Assembly (NCBI RefSeq): GCF_041807705.1
Contig: NZ_JBGTYY010000005.1
Span: 1-64,000 of the forward strand
Origin: Mannheimia sp041807705
GTDB taxonomy: Bacteria > Pseudomonadota > Gammaproteobacteria > Enterobacterales > Pasteurellaceae
Length of the DNA: 64,000 nucleotides
Direction of reading: 5' to 3'
In this document: piece by piece, positions 1 through 8,246 of the stretch
How positions within the stretch are numbered: position 1 is the first letter of the stretch
Layout of the letters: each line of letters starts with the position of its first letter
Program-made: the position numbers and the translations under genes
Notes under the pieces: model-generated
Told to the model about the DNA's origin: nothing
Seen by the model: the letters and a program-made list of their open reading frames with translations, nothing else
Databases searched by the model: none

Positions 1-199
1 ACCGAAAAAATTTCCCTTTATTCTTGAAGGAATGTGAATTTCGGTTTAACTTTGGTACACCAAAAGAACAGCTCAAAACGTTGCGAAAATGGTGTGAGAT
101 TTAGGGCTAATCTACTACAGCCCCATTACTAATTCTTTTCTTTTATAAACAAAATCCTCTATTTTCGCCGCATTAAAACTGAAATATAAAAGGGGATTT

Positions 200-903
200 A
201 TGAGCCTAAGTATTACCAATCTTTCTCTTGGCTACCGAAAAAATAAGCATACCAAGACGATTTTGCACGATGTCGCTTTTAACGTAGAAAGTGGCACGCT
301 AACCTCGATTCTCGGACCAAGTGGGGTGGGGAAGTCCTCGTTGCTGCGGGTGATTGCCGGGTTGGATAAACCGCTAAGCGGTAAGGTGGCATTGTTTGGC
401 GAGCAAATCAGCCAGCCACACCCTGATGTGGGTTTTGTGTTCCAATCTGCCACTTTATTGCCGTGGCTTTCAGTACGCAATAATGTGGCATTTGGGTTGG
501 ATTTTAAATGCCGCACGAGCTTTCTGGCGGTATGGCTCAGCGTGTGAATTTAGCTCGTGCCTTAGCTCGTCAGCCGAAAGTGATTTTGCTTGATGAGCCG
601 TTTTCTGCCCTTGATGAAGTGATTCGTAGCCAAATACAAACCTTGTTGCACGATATTGTTCGCCATCACAATGCGGCGGCAATTATGGTTACGCACGATA
701 TTGATGAAGCCTTATTAGTTTCTGATGATGTGTTATTACTTGGCGGCACGCCTGCTCATATTGTTGGAAAATGGCATTTATCCGATCCATTTCCTCGCAC
801 CGATCTACTCAGTTTAAACTATATTCGAGTGGATATTTTACAATCCCTCAGACAAGCTCAACAGCGTAATTTGCAAGAGCAAACGGTCGATTTTGTGATT
901 TAG
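200..903 (+). pseudogene. NitT/TauT-type ABC transporter ATP-binding protein, broken
   Basis: The N-terminal part has a Walker A motif (GPSGVGKSS) and a Q-loop (VFQSATLLPW). The C-terminal part, in another frame, has the signature LSGGMAQR, Walker B (VILLDEPFSALDE) and the switch His (VTHDID). Between the sequence NNVAFGLDFK and the signature motif the helical segment of roughly 30 residues usual in this family is missing, and the frame changes near 500-515. This looks like an internal deletion that also caused a frameshift. An AGGGG ribosome site precedes the ATG at 200. It is the first gene of an operon with a binding protein and a permease that are also broken. The family energises uptake of nitrate, sulfonate, taurine or thiamine-precursor-like solutes; the substrate here is unknown. 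The two halves should not be read as two working genes. Confidence 0.85.
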
Positions 904-911
904 GAGGCGTT

Positions 912-2076
912 ATGGATCAGCAACGCAGAGATTTTATGAAATTACTCAGCCTATTTTCTGTGGCTGGGAGTTTCCCTTTGTTACAAGCCTGTGAACAGGT
1001 GCAAAAAATGCGGAAAATCGACCGCTTGTGATTGGCTATTTACCGATTACCGATGCAACGCCTTTACTTGTCGCTCATGCTAAAGGCTTATTTGAAAAGT
1101 ACGGCGTGAATGTGGAAAAGCCCGTGATGTTCCGCAGTTGGGCACAATTAGTTGAAGCCTTTTTAAGCGATAATGTGAATGTGGTTCATCTGCTTTCGCC
1201 AATGAGATTATGGGCGAAATATGGTGCCAATGCTCCTGTAAAAGCAGTGATGTGGAATCACTTGGCAGGTTCAGCCCTCACAGTTCGCCCTGAAATTAAT
1301 AGCATTGCGGAGTTATCGGGTAAAACGATAGCAATTCCGTTTTGGTATTCCATTTATAACATCGTATTACAACGTTTATTGCGTGAAAATGGCTTAAAAG
1401 TAACCGAAAAAGAGCCGAAAAGTGGTGAAGTGCGTTTAAGTGTAATGGCTCCTTCAGAATGGTGGCAGCCCTTGCGAGTGAAGCGATTTTAGGCTTTATC
1501 GTAGCAGAGCCGTTCAATGCATTAGCGGAAGCTAAAGGCGTAGGCAAAGTGCTGCGTTTTAGTGGCGATGTGTGAAAAGATCACGCCTGCTGCTTAACCT
1601 TAATGCACGAATACGACATTCAAAATCGCCCAGAATGGGTGCAAAAAGTGGTGAATGCTTGAACCGAAGCTCAAATTTACACGCTGGAAAATCGTGCTGA
1701 AGTTGCGAAATTGTTAGCTCGTGGCAGTGGCTACACGCCACACGAGCAAAAAGTGTTGGAAAACGTTTTAGCTCCAAGCCAAGCACAGATGGATAGATAT
1801 GTGGAAACAGGGGCGATTATCAATCCACAATGGCACCAAGACCGTATTGGCTTCCAGCCTTATCCGTTCGACTCCTATATGGAAGAGCTGGTTAAAATGC
1901 TAAAAGAAACGCACATTGCAGGCAATAACGCTTTCTTAAAACCGCTTGACCCAGTTGAGGCGGCAAAAGCGATTAACGAGCCGAAGTTTATGCGAAAAGC
2001 CATTGAAGAGGGCGGTTGGATTGAAACATTCAACCTACAAGCAGGTTGGACAAGAACCGAAGAAATTAGCGTATAA
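912..2076 (+). pseudogene. NrtA/SsuA-like ABC transporter substrate-binding protein, broken
   Basis: The gene starts at ATG 912 after the ribosome site AGGAGG. It encodes a signal region with a lipobox-like LLQAC and then runs out of frame in an A-homopolymer near 1004-1009. The reading resumes as VIGYLPITDATPL, typical of NMT1/NrtA-like binding proteins. A second frameshift lies near 1458, where APSE should be followed by MVAALASEA. Two in-frame TGA codons follow, at 1574-1576 and 1660-1662, each where Trp fits the context (DV-W-KDH and NA-W-TEA). The remaining C-terminal part ends at 2076. Four independent lesions make a functional product unlikely. The gene lies between a broken ATPase and a broken permease of the same transporter. 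Confidence 0.85.
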
Positions 2077-2815
2077 AACAGAAATATATTTACGGCTTAG
2101 CAGGTTTATTACTGCTGCTTTTAGGTTGGCAATTAGGCACAACCTTATTAAGCAAAGATTGCCAATGGCATCAATGTTAGCTCCGGCAAAAACCTGGGAC
2201 AGTTTTGTTTGGTTGATTTCTTCGGGCGAAATTTTTCCGCATTTATTGGCTAGTTTAAAACGTATTGTAGTTGGCTTGGCAGCTGCATTGCTAATTGGCG
2301 TGCCTGTTGGGTTATTACTCGGTTTCTCACGCCATTTAGAAATGCTTTGCACGCCATCATTCCAACTGCTGAGAATGATTTCCCCACTTTCGTGGATGCC
2401 CATTATCGTGATGTTATTAGGCGTAGGCGATTTACTAATCTACTTTCTACTCGCTTTTACAACCGTGTGGTCATTGCTTATTTCTACCGCTTCAGGAGTA
2501 AAAAATATTGACCCACAATGGCTACAACTCGGCAAAGTGATGTCTGCTTCTCGCAAAGAATTGTTGTGTAAAATCGTAGTACCAGCCATTACAGGACACG
2601 TTCTCACAGGCTTAAGAGTGACTGTTGGTATTGCGTCGGTGGTGCTTGTACCTTGTGAAATGTTAGGGGTAAACGAAGGCTTAGGCTATTTCATTTTAGA
2701 TACCAGAGATAGATTAGCCTATTCTGAGCTAATGGCGGTGATCGTCATCATCGGCTTAATCGGCTGGGCGTTGGATAGTTTAATTCGCTTAGCATTGGCG
2801 AAAGGTGGGAAATAA
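2073..2815 (+). pseudogene. SsuC/TauC-like ABC transporter permease, broken
   Basis: The protein is a BPD-type inner-membrane permease with several hydrophobic segments and an EAA-like loop (near RKELLCKIVVPAITGHVLTGLRV). The natural start should overlap the stop of the binding-protein gene. At 2073-2075 the codon is ATA followed by AAACAG; a single G-to-A change would turn an ATGA start/stop overlap into ATAA, losing the start but keeping the upstream stop. A frameshift lies near 2155-2165, because KD is followed out of frame by LPMASMLAPAKTW. The remainder to 2815 is open. The lost start codon is an inference from operon geometry; the frameshift is seen directly. Confidence 0.75.
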
Positions 2816-2824
2816 ATCAAAAAC

Positions 2825-2848
2825 GTAGGGGCTCGATACGCGTCCCCC
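2825..2848. repeat. GTAG-headed palindromic repeat, REP-like
   Basis: A GTAG tetranucleotide is followed by an imperfect G-rich/C-rich hairpin (GGGG...CCCC). It lies between the convergent permease pseudogene and kdsD. GTAG plus hairpin is the layout of REP elements linked to RAYT transposases. A second GTAG-type hairpin is present on the minus strand at 41570-41594. Confidence 0.35.
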
Positions 2849-2875
2849 ACAGACGCACTCAGTGTATCCACAAAC

Positions 2876-3832
2876 TTAGCTAGAGAACTCTATCAATCCA
2901 GTAACTTTGCCTTCATCATCAACGGCAATAAGCGAGTGAATTTTCAGTTCTTTCATTAAATCTTCGGCTTTTGCTAAAAATTCCGTATCGTTAATGGTTT
3001 TCGGGTTGCGGGTCATAATTTCTTCAGCGGTTTTATTTAGGCTCTCTGCCCCAAATTTTGCCAGCGTACGGCGGATATCACCATCGGTAATAATCCCCTC
3101 TAACTTTTCGCCTTGCATAATTACCGCTACACCCATTCGTCCTTCGTTCATTACAGAAAGGCATTCTGTAAAGGAGCTTTTTAAATCAACGGTTGGCACT
3201 TTTCGTACCATTACATCACGCACTCTATTTAACAATCTTCTACCAAGACTGCCACCCGGGTGGTAGCGGGCAAAATCTTCTGGGCGGAAATTGCGGGCTT
3301 TCATTAATGCAATGGCTAACGCATCGCCCAATGCCATTGTAACAAGGGTGGAGCTGGTGGGGGCAAGGTTATTCAAACAAGCCTCACGCTCTATGCCAAT
3401 GTTTAAAATCACATCAGCATTTCGCCCAAGTGTGGAGTAAGGATTACCCGTCATCGCAATAATTTTATTGCCAAAATTTTTCAGGCTCGGAATCAGTTTG
3501 TTTACATCATCGGTTTCACCACTGTTGGAAATCAAAATCACCACATCAATCGGTTTCAACATTCCCAAATCACCGTGAAAAGCTTCTGTCGGGTGCAAAA
3601 AAAAGCTCGGCGTGCCTGTGGAAGCAAAGGTCGCCACTATTTTTTTCCCCACCAAACCAGACTTACCAATACCACCAACTACTACTCGCCCTTGGCAAGC
3701 CAACATCATCTCAACAACCTCATTAAACTCTTGGGAAAGTCTATGATTTAGCGTAATGATCTGTTGAGCGTAAAGGCTGAGAGTTTCTTTTGCACTGTCT
3801 AAATGATTCATTTCTTCCTCACAAGCGGTCAA
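2876..3832 (-). CDS. kdsD: D-arabinose-5-phosphate isomerase
   Basis: This enzyme interconverts D-ribulose 5-phosphate and D-arabinose 5-phosphate, the first step of the Kdo branch of lipooligosaccharide synthesis, in the cytosol. The 318-residue protein has an N-terminal SIS domain (GGIGKSGLVGKK, then ISNSGETDDVNKL, then NNLAPTSSTLVTMALGDALA) and the KpsF/GutQ hallmark ARYHPGGSLGRRL with its active-site His. Two CBS domains follow (about residues 205-318). The short C-terminal end, GLIEFSS, fits my recollection of the Haemophilus protein, so it is probably not a truncation. An uptake signal sequence lies just upstream. It appears monocistronic. GutQ-like paralogues are the main alternative, but no sorbitol genes are nearby. 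Confidence 0.9.
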   Translation of the reverse strand: MTACEEEMNHLDSAKETLSLYAQQIITLNHRLSQEFNEVVEMMLACQGRVVVGGIGKSGLVGKKIVATFASTGTPSFFLHPTEAFHGDLGMLKPIDVVILISNSGETDDVNKLIPSLKNFGNKIIAMTGNPYSTLGRNADVILNIGIEREACLNNLAPTSSTLVTMALGDALAIALMKARNFRPEDFARYHPGGSLGRRLLNRVRDVMVRKVPTVDLKSSFTECLSVMNEGRMGVAVIMQGEKLEGIITDGDIRRTLAKFGAESLNKTAEEIMTRNPKTINDTEFLAKAEDLMKELKIHSLIAVDDEGKVTGLIEFSS

Positions 3833-3898
3833 AATCCGCTGATTTTTTGCAATGAGGTCAATTCTACCAATTTATCGAAATTTAAGCCAATTTTGAAA

Positions 3899-3924
3899 AA
3901 CAAAAAGTCGGGCTTCCCCGACTT
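3899..3924 (-). terminator. Rho-independent terminator of the MerP-like gene
   Basis: The inverted repeat AAGTCGGG (3905-3912) / CCCGACTT (3917-3924), read on the minus strand, is followed by a T-run. It lies 6 bases after the stop codon of the MerP-like gene. Confidence 0.8.
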
Positions 3925-3929
3925 CTTTC

Positions 3930-4235
3930 TCACATCACTTTTGCAGTATATTTAAGGTTTCCGACCGCTTGTATCAGCGCTTGGTTATCCACACTTTCTT
4001 TTGCCACCACAGTCGCTTTCCGCTCTTTCATTGAGGCTTTGGTGGAAATCACGCCTTCTACTGCTCGCAGTTCTTTGTTTACTAAATAAACGCAGAGCTG
4101 GCAATACATTTCCGGAATGTGGAGGACGACGGTTTTCTCTGCTTGTTTCGTTTCAATTTGAGCTGTTTTTTCTTGTGCGTAGCTTGAATGAATCAAACCA
4201 AAAGCCAACAGCATCGTTGCGATATATTTTTTCAT
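3930..4235 (-). CDS. MerP-like periplasmic heavy-metal-binding protein
   Basis: The 101-residue protein has a signal peptide (residues 1-20, cleavage after SYA) and one heavy-metal-associated domain whose metal site is MYCQLC, with Cys45 and Cys48 as the ligand pair. In MerP the corresponding loop is GMTCxxC. The product is expected to bind a soft metal ion in the periplasm and hand it to a membrane partner. The MerT-like gene is directly upstream on the same strand (1-base gap), which supports that pairing. There is no merA or merR here, so mercury itself is not established as the substrate; copper or another soft metal is possible. A terminator follows. Confidence 0.75.
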   Translation of the reverse strand: MKKYIATMLLAFGLIHSSYAQEKTAQIETKQAEKTVVLHIPEMYCQLCVYLVNKELRAVEGVISTKASMKERKATVVAKESVDNQALIQAVGNLKYTAKVM

Positions 4236-4236
4236 T

Positions 4237-4605
4237 TTATTCTCCGCCCCACATTTCCAAAATGCACGGCAATAGATAAGGGTAAGTTAAAAAGAAGATC
4301 ACCAACACAAACACCACCCAATACAAAATCACTAGGGTCTTGCGAGAGAAGTATTTGGTACAAATAATCTTATTGGAAAAATTGAGCAGCCAAAAACCGT
4401 AGCCAAATGCACAAAGTGAAAGAATGAGCATTGGAATTTGCAAAAATTCAAGCTGGTTTAATTCCATCAGCCAAGGGGAAGATATGCCAAACACTAAATA
4501 AACCAGTGGCCCAATACAACAGAATGTGGAGGTCACCGCCGACACTACGGCGGTCACGCACATTGTGATAAATTTATGGTTATAACTCTTTAGAGATGAA
4601 TTCAT
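4237..4605 (-). CDS. MerT-like inner-membrane metal transport protein
   Basis: The 122-residue protein has three hydrophobic segments. The first carries the vicinal cysteine pair Cys29-Cys30 in TSTFCCIGPLVYLVFG, matching the MerT signature (CC-x-GP). The ATG at 4605 is preferred over an upstream in-frame codon at 4626 because it gives the usual MerT-like N-terminus; it still overlaps the 3' end of the transglutaminase-like gene by 26 bases, suggesting translational coupling. MerT takes a metal ion from MerP and carries it inward. Here a transport direction and metal cannot be read from sequence. The second cytoplasmic Cys pair of classical MerT is reduced to a single Cys (NKIICTKYF), so the mechanism may differ. 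Confidence 0.7.
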   Translation of the reverse strand: MNSSLKSYNHKFITMCVTAVVSAVTSTFCCIGPLVYLVFGISSPWLMELNQLEFLQIPMLILSLCAFGYGFWLLNFSNKIICTKYFSRKTLVILYWVVFVLVIFFLTYPYLLPCILEMWGGE

Positions 4606-5686
4606 AGCCAAATTCTTTCGCCTCAAACGAGTTTAATGGGTCACCACCTACCTCAGCATAAGGGTAGCCAAAGTTATTCAGTGGTGTAAGTTCGGGTTGT
4701 GGATATAAATCGAAATCACGTCCGTGATTGAAGCCTACCCAGTTCATTTCCCAGTTGCCGAATAAGTATTTCGAGACCGTTTGAACATCAGCATCAGCCA
4801 CGTCTTTTTTCTCGGCTAAACGCATTTTCGCCACATCGGCAGAATCCACCGGCACCCAACCGAAGCCAGCTAAATAGAACTCCGCACGGCAATGTTGCCC
4901 GGTGTTCTCATTCGCAATCCCTTCTTTCGAACTGCCAAACGCCGTTTTGGAATATTGCCCCATTTTGTGAGCTTGCCCTAAACGAATACCAAATACTTCA
5001 CGAGCGGGAATATCAGAGGCTCTGGCAAGTGCCACAAACACCGAGTTGATGTCGGTACATTTTCCTTTTAGCACTTTGGTGGTGAGAATTTTCTCCACAT
5101 CGCCATCACCGCAGCCTAATACCGAATTATCACGCTCCATATTGTCCACAATCCATTTGTGAATCAGCTCTGCTTTTTTGAGTGGATTTGTTTCATTGCC
5201 CACGATTTTATCGGCATATTCTTTCACAATGCCGTCTGTTTTGATGTGTGGCGTGGCTTTTAAATATTCCTGTACATCAACAGAATAAGTGATTTTCTCC
5301 GGCATTTGGTAATTGTTTAACGCTCCTTGTGCCATCGGCTCACGGTCTCGTGTTTCAATCACTAACTTCACTTTCATATCCCGTTTTGGAGCATCTTCGT
5401 CCCAAGTGGCAAACAAGGTTTTAGCCCCATAGGCATTATTTTCGGTAATGTACGCATTTTTATAACTGCCCTCAAACTCAATTGATTTCACCGTTTGATA
5501 ATCGGTATCAGACGGCAGAGGAATCCACAAATTAGTGGTTCCGGACGAGCCTTTTGGCACAACTAAATCATAAGATTGCGTAAATTCGTAAGTGTGGGTA
5601 GTGGTGTGGAAATTGTTCTGTTGAACAGGAGCAGCAAAAGCCGTCGCACAGCTTGAAGCCACCAAAGAGGCAATAAGTTTATTCAT
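4580..5686 (-). CDS. Exported transglutaminase-like domain protein
   Basis: The 368-residue protein starts at ATG 5686, preceded by AAGGA at good spacing; a longer in-frame upstream extension has no ribosome site. A signal peptide (residues 1-19, ending AFAA) points to the periplasm. A transglutaminase core is seen with a plausible catalytic triad: Cys210 in KGKCTDINSVF, His265 in GQHCRAEFY and Asp281 in VPVDSAD. Such bacterial proteins usually act as cysteine peptidases or amidases rather than true crosslinkers. The gene overlaps the MerT-like gene and lies two genes upstream of the MerP-like gene, so the three probably form one operon. No published role for this combination is known to me. 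Confidence 0.75.
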   Translation of the reverse strand: MNKLIASLVASSCATAFAAPVQQNNFHTTTHTYEFTQSYDLVVPKGSSGTTNLWIPLPSDTDYQTVKSIEFEGSYKNAYITENNAYGAKTLFATWDEDAPKRDMKVKLVIETRDREPMAQGALNNYQMPEKITYSVDVQEYLKATPHIKTDGIVKEYADKIVGNETNPLKKAELIHKWIVDNMERDNSVLGCGDGDVEKILTTKVLKGKCTDINSVFVALARASDIPAREVFGIRLGQAHKMGQYSKTAFGSSKEGIANENTGQHCRAEFYLAGFGWVPVDSADVAKMRLAEKKDVADADVQTVSKYLFGNWEMNWVGFNHGRDFDLYPQPELTPLNNFGYPYAEVGGDPLNSFEAKEFGYEFISKEL

Positions 5687-5814
5687 TGAAATGATCCTTA
5701 TTAGAGTGAAAAAACAGTTAAAACTTAACATATTAAGTATTCTAACTACGGATTGAGGTTGCATATTAGCCAATCGGGATAGGAAAAGCAATGGGGGGAG
5801 ATGATTTTTTTAGA

Positions 5815-5888
5815 TAGTGCAAGCGTCCACGCTTGTACTAGAAACAAAGCTAAAATAATCAATAGGCACGAGCGTGGACGCTTGCGCC
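5815..5888. repeat. Paired inverted palindromes, MITE/REP-like
   Basis: Two arms of about 24 bases lie in inverted orientation about 25 bases apart. Each contains the core GCAAGCGTCCACGCT or its complement, and each arm is itself nearly palindromic (CAAGCGT-CC-ACGCTTG in the left arm). They lie between the promoters/ends of minus-strand genes and code for nothing. The structure resembles a non-autonomous mobile repeat. Confidence 0.55.
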
Positions 5889-5927
5889 ATCAGAGAGAAT
5901 AACAAGCGGTCAAAAATCCTCAAAATT

Positions 5928-6971
5928 TTACAAATAGATTTTTTGCCCTAATTTTGCACTTTCAAATACGCTTTCGATCACTTTTAGCACAAAAATGACG
6001 TCTTCGAGTTTGATCATTGGCTCAGCATTGTGAGCGAGGGCTTGGTACAAATCATCAAACAAGTTTTGATAACTGACTTCGGTATTTCGATAGGGCTGGC
6101 GAACCACATTACCTTCCACTTCAGTGTGTAAAATTCCCCAGTTCTCCTTTTCTTCGATATTCCAATCTTTGCCAATAGGTTGTACGCCATTTTTCAGCAA
6201 ATCTTCTTGATTATCGGGAGTTTGTTTCAGATAAGAGCCTAATTTTCCGTGTAATACAAATGTCGGGCTTGGTTCACGAGCATATCGGCTGGCTTTCAGC
6301 ACCACTTTAAAACCGTTAGCATAATAGAGCTGAATATCAAAGTTATCATCAACCAATGCCCCTTCGTGCTGATAACGCACATCAGCATACACCGCCTCCG
6401 GCTTCCCGAAAAGATACAAAGCTTGGTCAATTAAATGTACGCCTAAATCATACACTAAACCTGTACCAAGCTCGCCTGATTCTTTCCATACTTTAACATT
6501 TTTCTCTTTCGCATAACGGTCAAAACGAATTTCGCAATCTACCAACTCTCCCAGTAAATTTTGCTCCATTAGCGATTTTGCCGTCGCAATATGGCTGTCC
6601 CAACGGCGGTTTTGGTACACATAAAGCACCTTTCCTTGCCGCTTTGCAAGTTCCGCCAACTCTTCCGCCTCAGCCACTGTTGCCACTAACGGTTTTTCAA
6701 CTAAAACGTGTTTGCCTGCAAGCAATGACTCTTTTACCATTACATAATGGGTTTGATTCGGTGTGGTAATCAGCACTAAATCCACTTCTGGCGTTAAAAG
6801 AGCGTTGAAATCCCGCACTGTTTCTGCATTCGGCAACCATTCTGCCGCATTGTTAGAGGTACGTTCATATACCTTTACAATATTAAAACGAGCATCTTGT
6901 TTCAAAAACGGGATATGAAAAACTCGGCTGGAAAAGCCGGCACCTGCGATGGCAATATTGATGGGTTGCAT
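5928..6971 (-). CDS. Gfo/Idh/MocA-family oxidoreductase (YdgJ-like)
   Basis: The 347-residue protein starts at ATG 6971, chosen over an in-frame TTG two codons earlier because GAGG sits 8 bases before the ATG. Residues 1-120 form a Rossmann fold with the nucleotide motif AGAGFSSRVFH and the family signature EKP (Glu92-Lys93-Pro94, with Lys catalytic). The second domain carries DLGVHLID, giving Asp175 and His179 typical of the dehydrogenase active site. The family oxidises or reduces sugars, inositols or scyllo-inositol with NAD(P). The length and N-terminus match E. coli YdgJ. The substrate is not evident, and neighbours give no help. Confidence 0.8.
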   Translation of the reverse strand: MQPINIAIAGAGFSSRVFHIPFLKQDARFNIVKVYERTSNNAAEWLPNAETVRDFNALLTPEVDLVLITTPNQTHYVMVKESLLAGKHVLVEKPLVATVAEAEELAELAKRQGKVLYVYQNRRWDSHIATAKSLMEQNLLGELVDCEIRFDRYAKEKNVKVWKESGELGTGLVYDLGVHLIDQALYLFGKPEAVYADVRYQHEGALVDDNFDIQLYYANGFKVVLKASRYAREPSPTFVLHGKLGSYLKQTPDNQEDLLKNGVQPIGKDWNIEEKENWGILHTEVEGNVVRQPYRNTEVSYQNLFDDLYQALAHNAEPMIKLEDVIFVLKVIESVFESAKLGQKIYL

Positions 6972-7074
6972 AGACAATCCTCATAAAATTTTGATGTTAT
7001 CTGCTTAAATAAACAAGCGGTCAAATTTTAGGAAAATTTTGCAAAAAACAGATAAAATACGACCGCTTGTTTAA

Positions 7075-7359
7075 CTAATCATAGGTTTTGCAAACAATAT
7101 CTTTTTCTTCACAAAACATTTCACTGTGGTTTGCACGGCATTGCTTTTGTACATTTAATTTGGCTCTGCCTCGGCTACTATGTTCACTACGATATTCCTG
7201 AGTAAATGGCTTTAGAGTACAAATGTGAACCTCTTTGGAATCAAGTGGATCTGAGACACCAATTATAATCGGCATAGGGATACCGGCTTGCCCCGTAGGA
7301 GTAACCGGCACGACACAGCCACTTAATAGTATGCTTAAACTTATTAACCAATAACGCAT
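7075..7359 (-). CDS. Small cysteine-rich lipoprotein, unknown function
   Basis: The 94-residue protein has a lipoprotein signal ending in the lipobox LLSGC, so the mature protein should be lipidated at Cys15. The mature part has a further four Cys, three of them near the C-terminus (KQCRANHSEMFCEEKDIVC). It lies 29 bases after the zinc anti-sigma-like gene and on the same strand, so it may belong to the sigma-factor operon. I do not recognise the family. A role as an envelope redox component is only a guess from the cysteines and the context. Confidence 0.6.
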   Translation of the reverse strand: MRYWLISLSILLSGCVVPVTPTGQAGIPMPIIIGVSDPLDSKEVHICTLKPFTQEYRSEHSSRGRAKLNVQKQCRANHSEMFCEEKDIVCKTYD

Positions 7360-7388
7360 ATTTTTCTCCTTTTAAAATGTATAATAAA

Positions 7389-7574
7389 TCAGAATGGAGC
7401 ATCTTTATCGTTACAGTAAGCTCTTAATATCTTGCCTAATTTCTTGGTATTTTTATTAAAATTTCGGCATTTAGGGCATACCAAAAGATGCAACTGCAAA
7501 CGCATATGTTGTTGCAAACGAAGTTTCTCATCACAAGACTGTGAAATAAGTTCTGTTGCTTGCCTGCATTTCAT
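7389..7574 (-). CDS. zf-HC2-type zinc anti-sigma factor, short cytoplasmic form
   Basis: The 61-residue protein carries Cys3 and the motif H29-x3-C33-x2-C36 (HLLVCPKC), the zinc-binding layout of ZAS/zf-HC2 anti-sigma factors such as RsrA and ChrR. There is no membrane segment, so it should act in the cytosol and respond to oxidants by losing zinc or forming disulfides (known for the family; inferred here). It begins 2 bases after the stop codon of the ECF sigma gene, the usual arrangement of a sigma/anti-sigma pair. It is shorter than most anti-sigma factors, essentially the zinc domain alone. Confidence 0.75.
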   Translation of the reverse strand: MKCRQATELISQSCDEKLRLQQHMRLQLHLLVCPKCRNFNKNTKKLGKILRAYCNDKDAPF

Positions 7575-7576
7575 TT

Positions 7577-8137
7577 TTATTCCTCTCTAAACCAATTGCG
7601 AGATAAACACTCTTGTAAACTTAAACGAGCACGATAAAGTAATACATTTAAGTTAGAGAGAGAAATTTCACATTCTTGGCAAATTTCCGCACTACTCATC
7701 TCCAAATGTTCACGCATCATAAATACTCGTGCTTGCTGGGCGGGTAATTTATTTAAACAAATATCAAAAATTGCCCAAAATTCTTTTTGGTAAGTTGATT
7801 GAGCTATCCCCCTCCATTCAGTTACATCTTGATGTTCCAACCAATGATCGTGGCGATCGAAAAAGGCACTTGGTGATTCTTCTTCCTCACATAGAGAACT
7901 GACCGGAATATGTCGTTTTCGTGTTCTGAGTAAATCTAAAATTTTGTTCTTTAAAATAGCAAAAATCCAAGTTTTAAGTGCAGCTTCTCGCCGAAAAGAG
8001 GCTGAATGCTTATAGGCATTGGTTAAGGCATCCTGTACAACATCCTCAGCTAAATCTTTATCGGCTAGTTGTAGGGTGGCAAATTTAACCATTTGCTTTC
8101 TAATCTCTTCTATCTGTGTAGAAGATAGACTCTTCAT
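7577..8137 (-). CDS. ECF-family RNA polymerase sigma factor
   Basis: The 186-residue protein has sigma region 2 at about residues 13-77 (DLAEDVVQDALTNAYKH and TWIFAILKNKILDLLR) and region 4 at about 120-180 (LPAQQARVFMMREHLE, then the helix-turn-helix SSAEICQECEISLSNLNVLLYRAR). It lacks region 3, as ECF sigmas do. A strong ribosome site (AAAGGAG) precedes the ATG. It is followed by the zinc anti-sigma gene and is divergent from msrPQ. In Haemophilus influenzae a sigma factor of this general type (RpoE2) is reported to respond to hypochlorite and control a methionine sulfoxide reductase, so control of msrPQ here is a reasonable inference. Confidence 0.88.
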   Translation of the reverse strand: MKSLSSTQIEEIRKQMVKFATLQLADKDLAEDVVQDALTNAYKHSASFRREAALKTWIFAILKNKILDLLRTRKRHIPVSSLCEEEESPSAFFDRHDHWLEHQDVTEWRGIAQSTYQKEFWAIFDICLNKLPAQQARVFMMREHLEMSSAEICQECEISLSNLNVLLYRARLSLQECLSRNWFREE

Positions 8138-8167
8138 ATATCTCCTTTAGGGAATACCCAATAAAAA

Positions 8168-8208
8168 ATTACACTTATTTTTGTAATAATTCTAGATCAG
8201 CTGAGTCC
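8168..8208. promoter_or_regulatory. Inverted repeat and candidate ECF promoter between the sigma gene and msrP
   Basis: A perfect inverted repeat, ATTACA (8168-8173) and TGTAAT (8182-8187) with 8 bases between, lies in the 109-base divergent gap. On the plus strand TGTAAT is followed after 17 bases by GTCC (8205-8208), which has the general look of an ECF promoter (TGTAA then GTC). On the minus strand the matching -10 element is not clear. This is a candidate only. Confidence 0.3.
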
Positions 8209-8246
8209 AAAATAATAACAACAATTCATAAAAAAAGGATAGTTCG

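Noticed and set aside
1..199. Riboswitch upstream of the ABC operon
   Set aside because: An ACCGAAA/TTTCGGT pairing is possible at 1-46, but no known riboswitch core was recognised.
200..903. Two separate small ABC proteins
   Set aside because: The two pieces are the N- and C-terminal parts of one ATPase with the linking segment deleted and the frame changed; neither half could work alone.
1574..1662. In-frame TGA codons in the binding-protein gene as selenocysteine sites, given selA, selB and selC in the same window
   Set aside because: Both TGA codons stand where Trp fits the context, no hairpin follows either codon by eye, and the gene has frameshifts as well; decay explains it.
4580..5791. 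Transglutaminase-like protein starting at 5791
   Set aside because: The extra 35 residues lack a ribosome site and hide the signal peptide; ATG 5686 has AAGGA and a normal signal.
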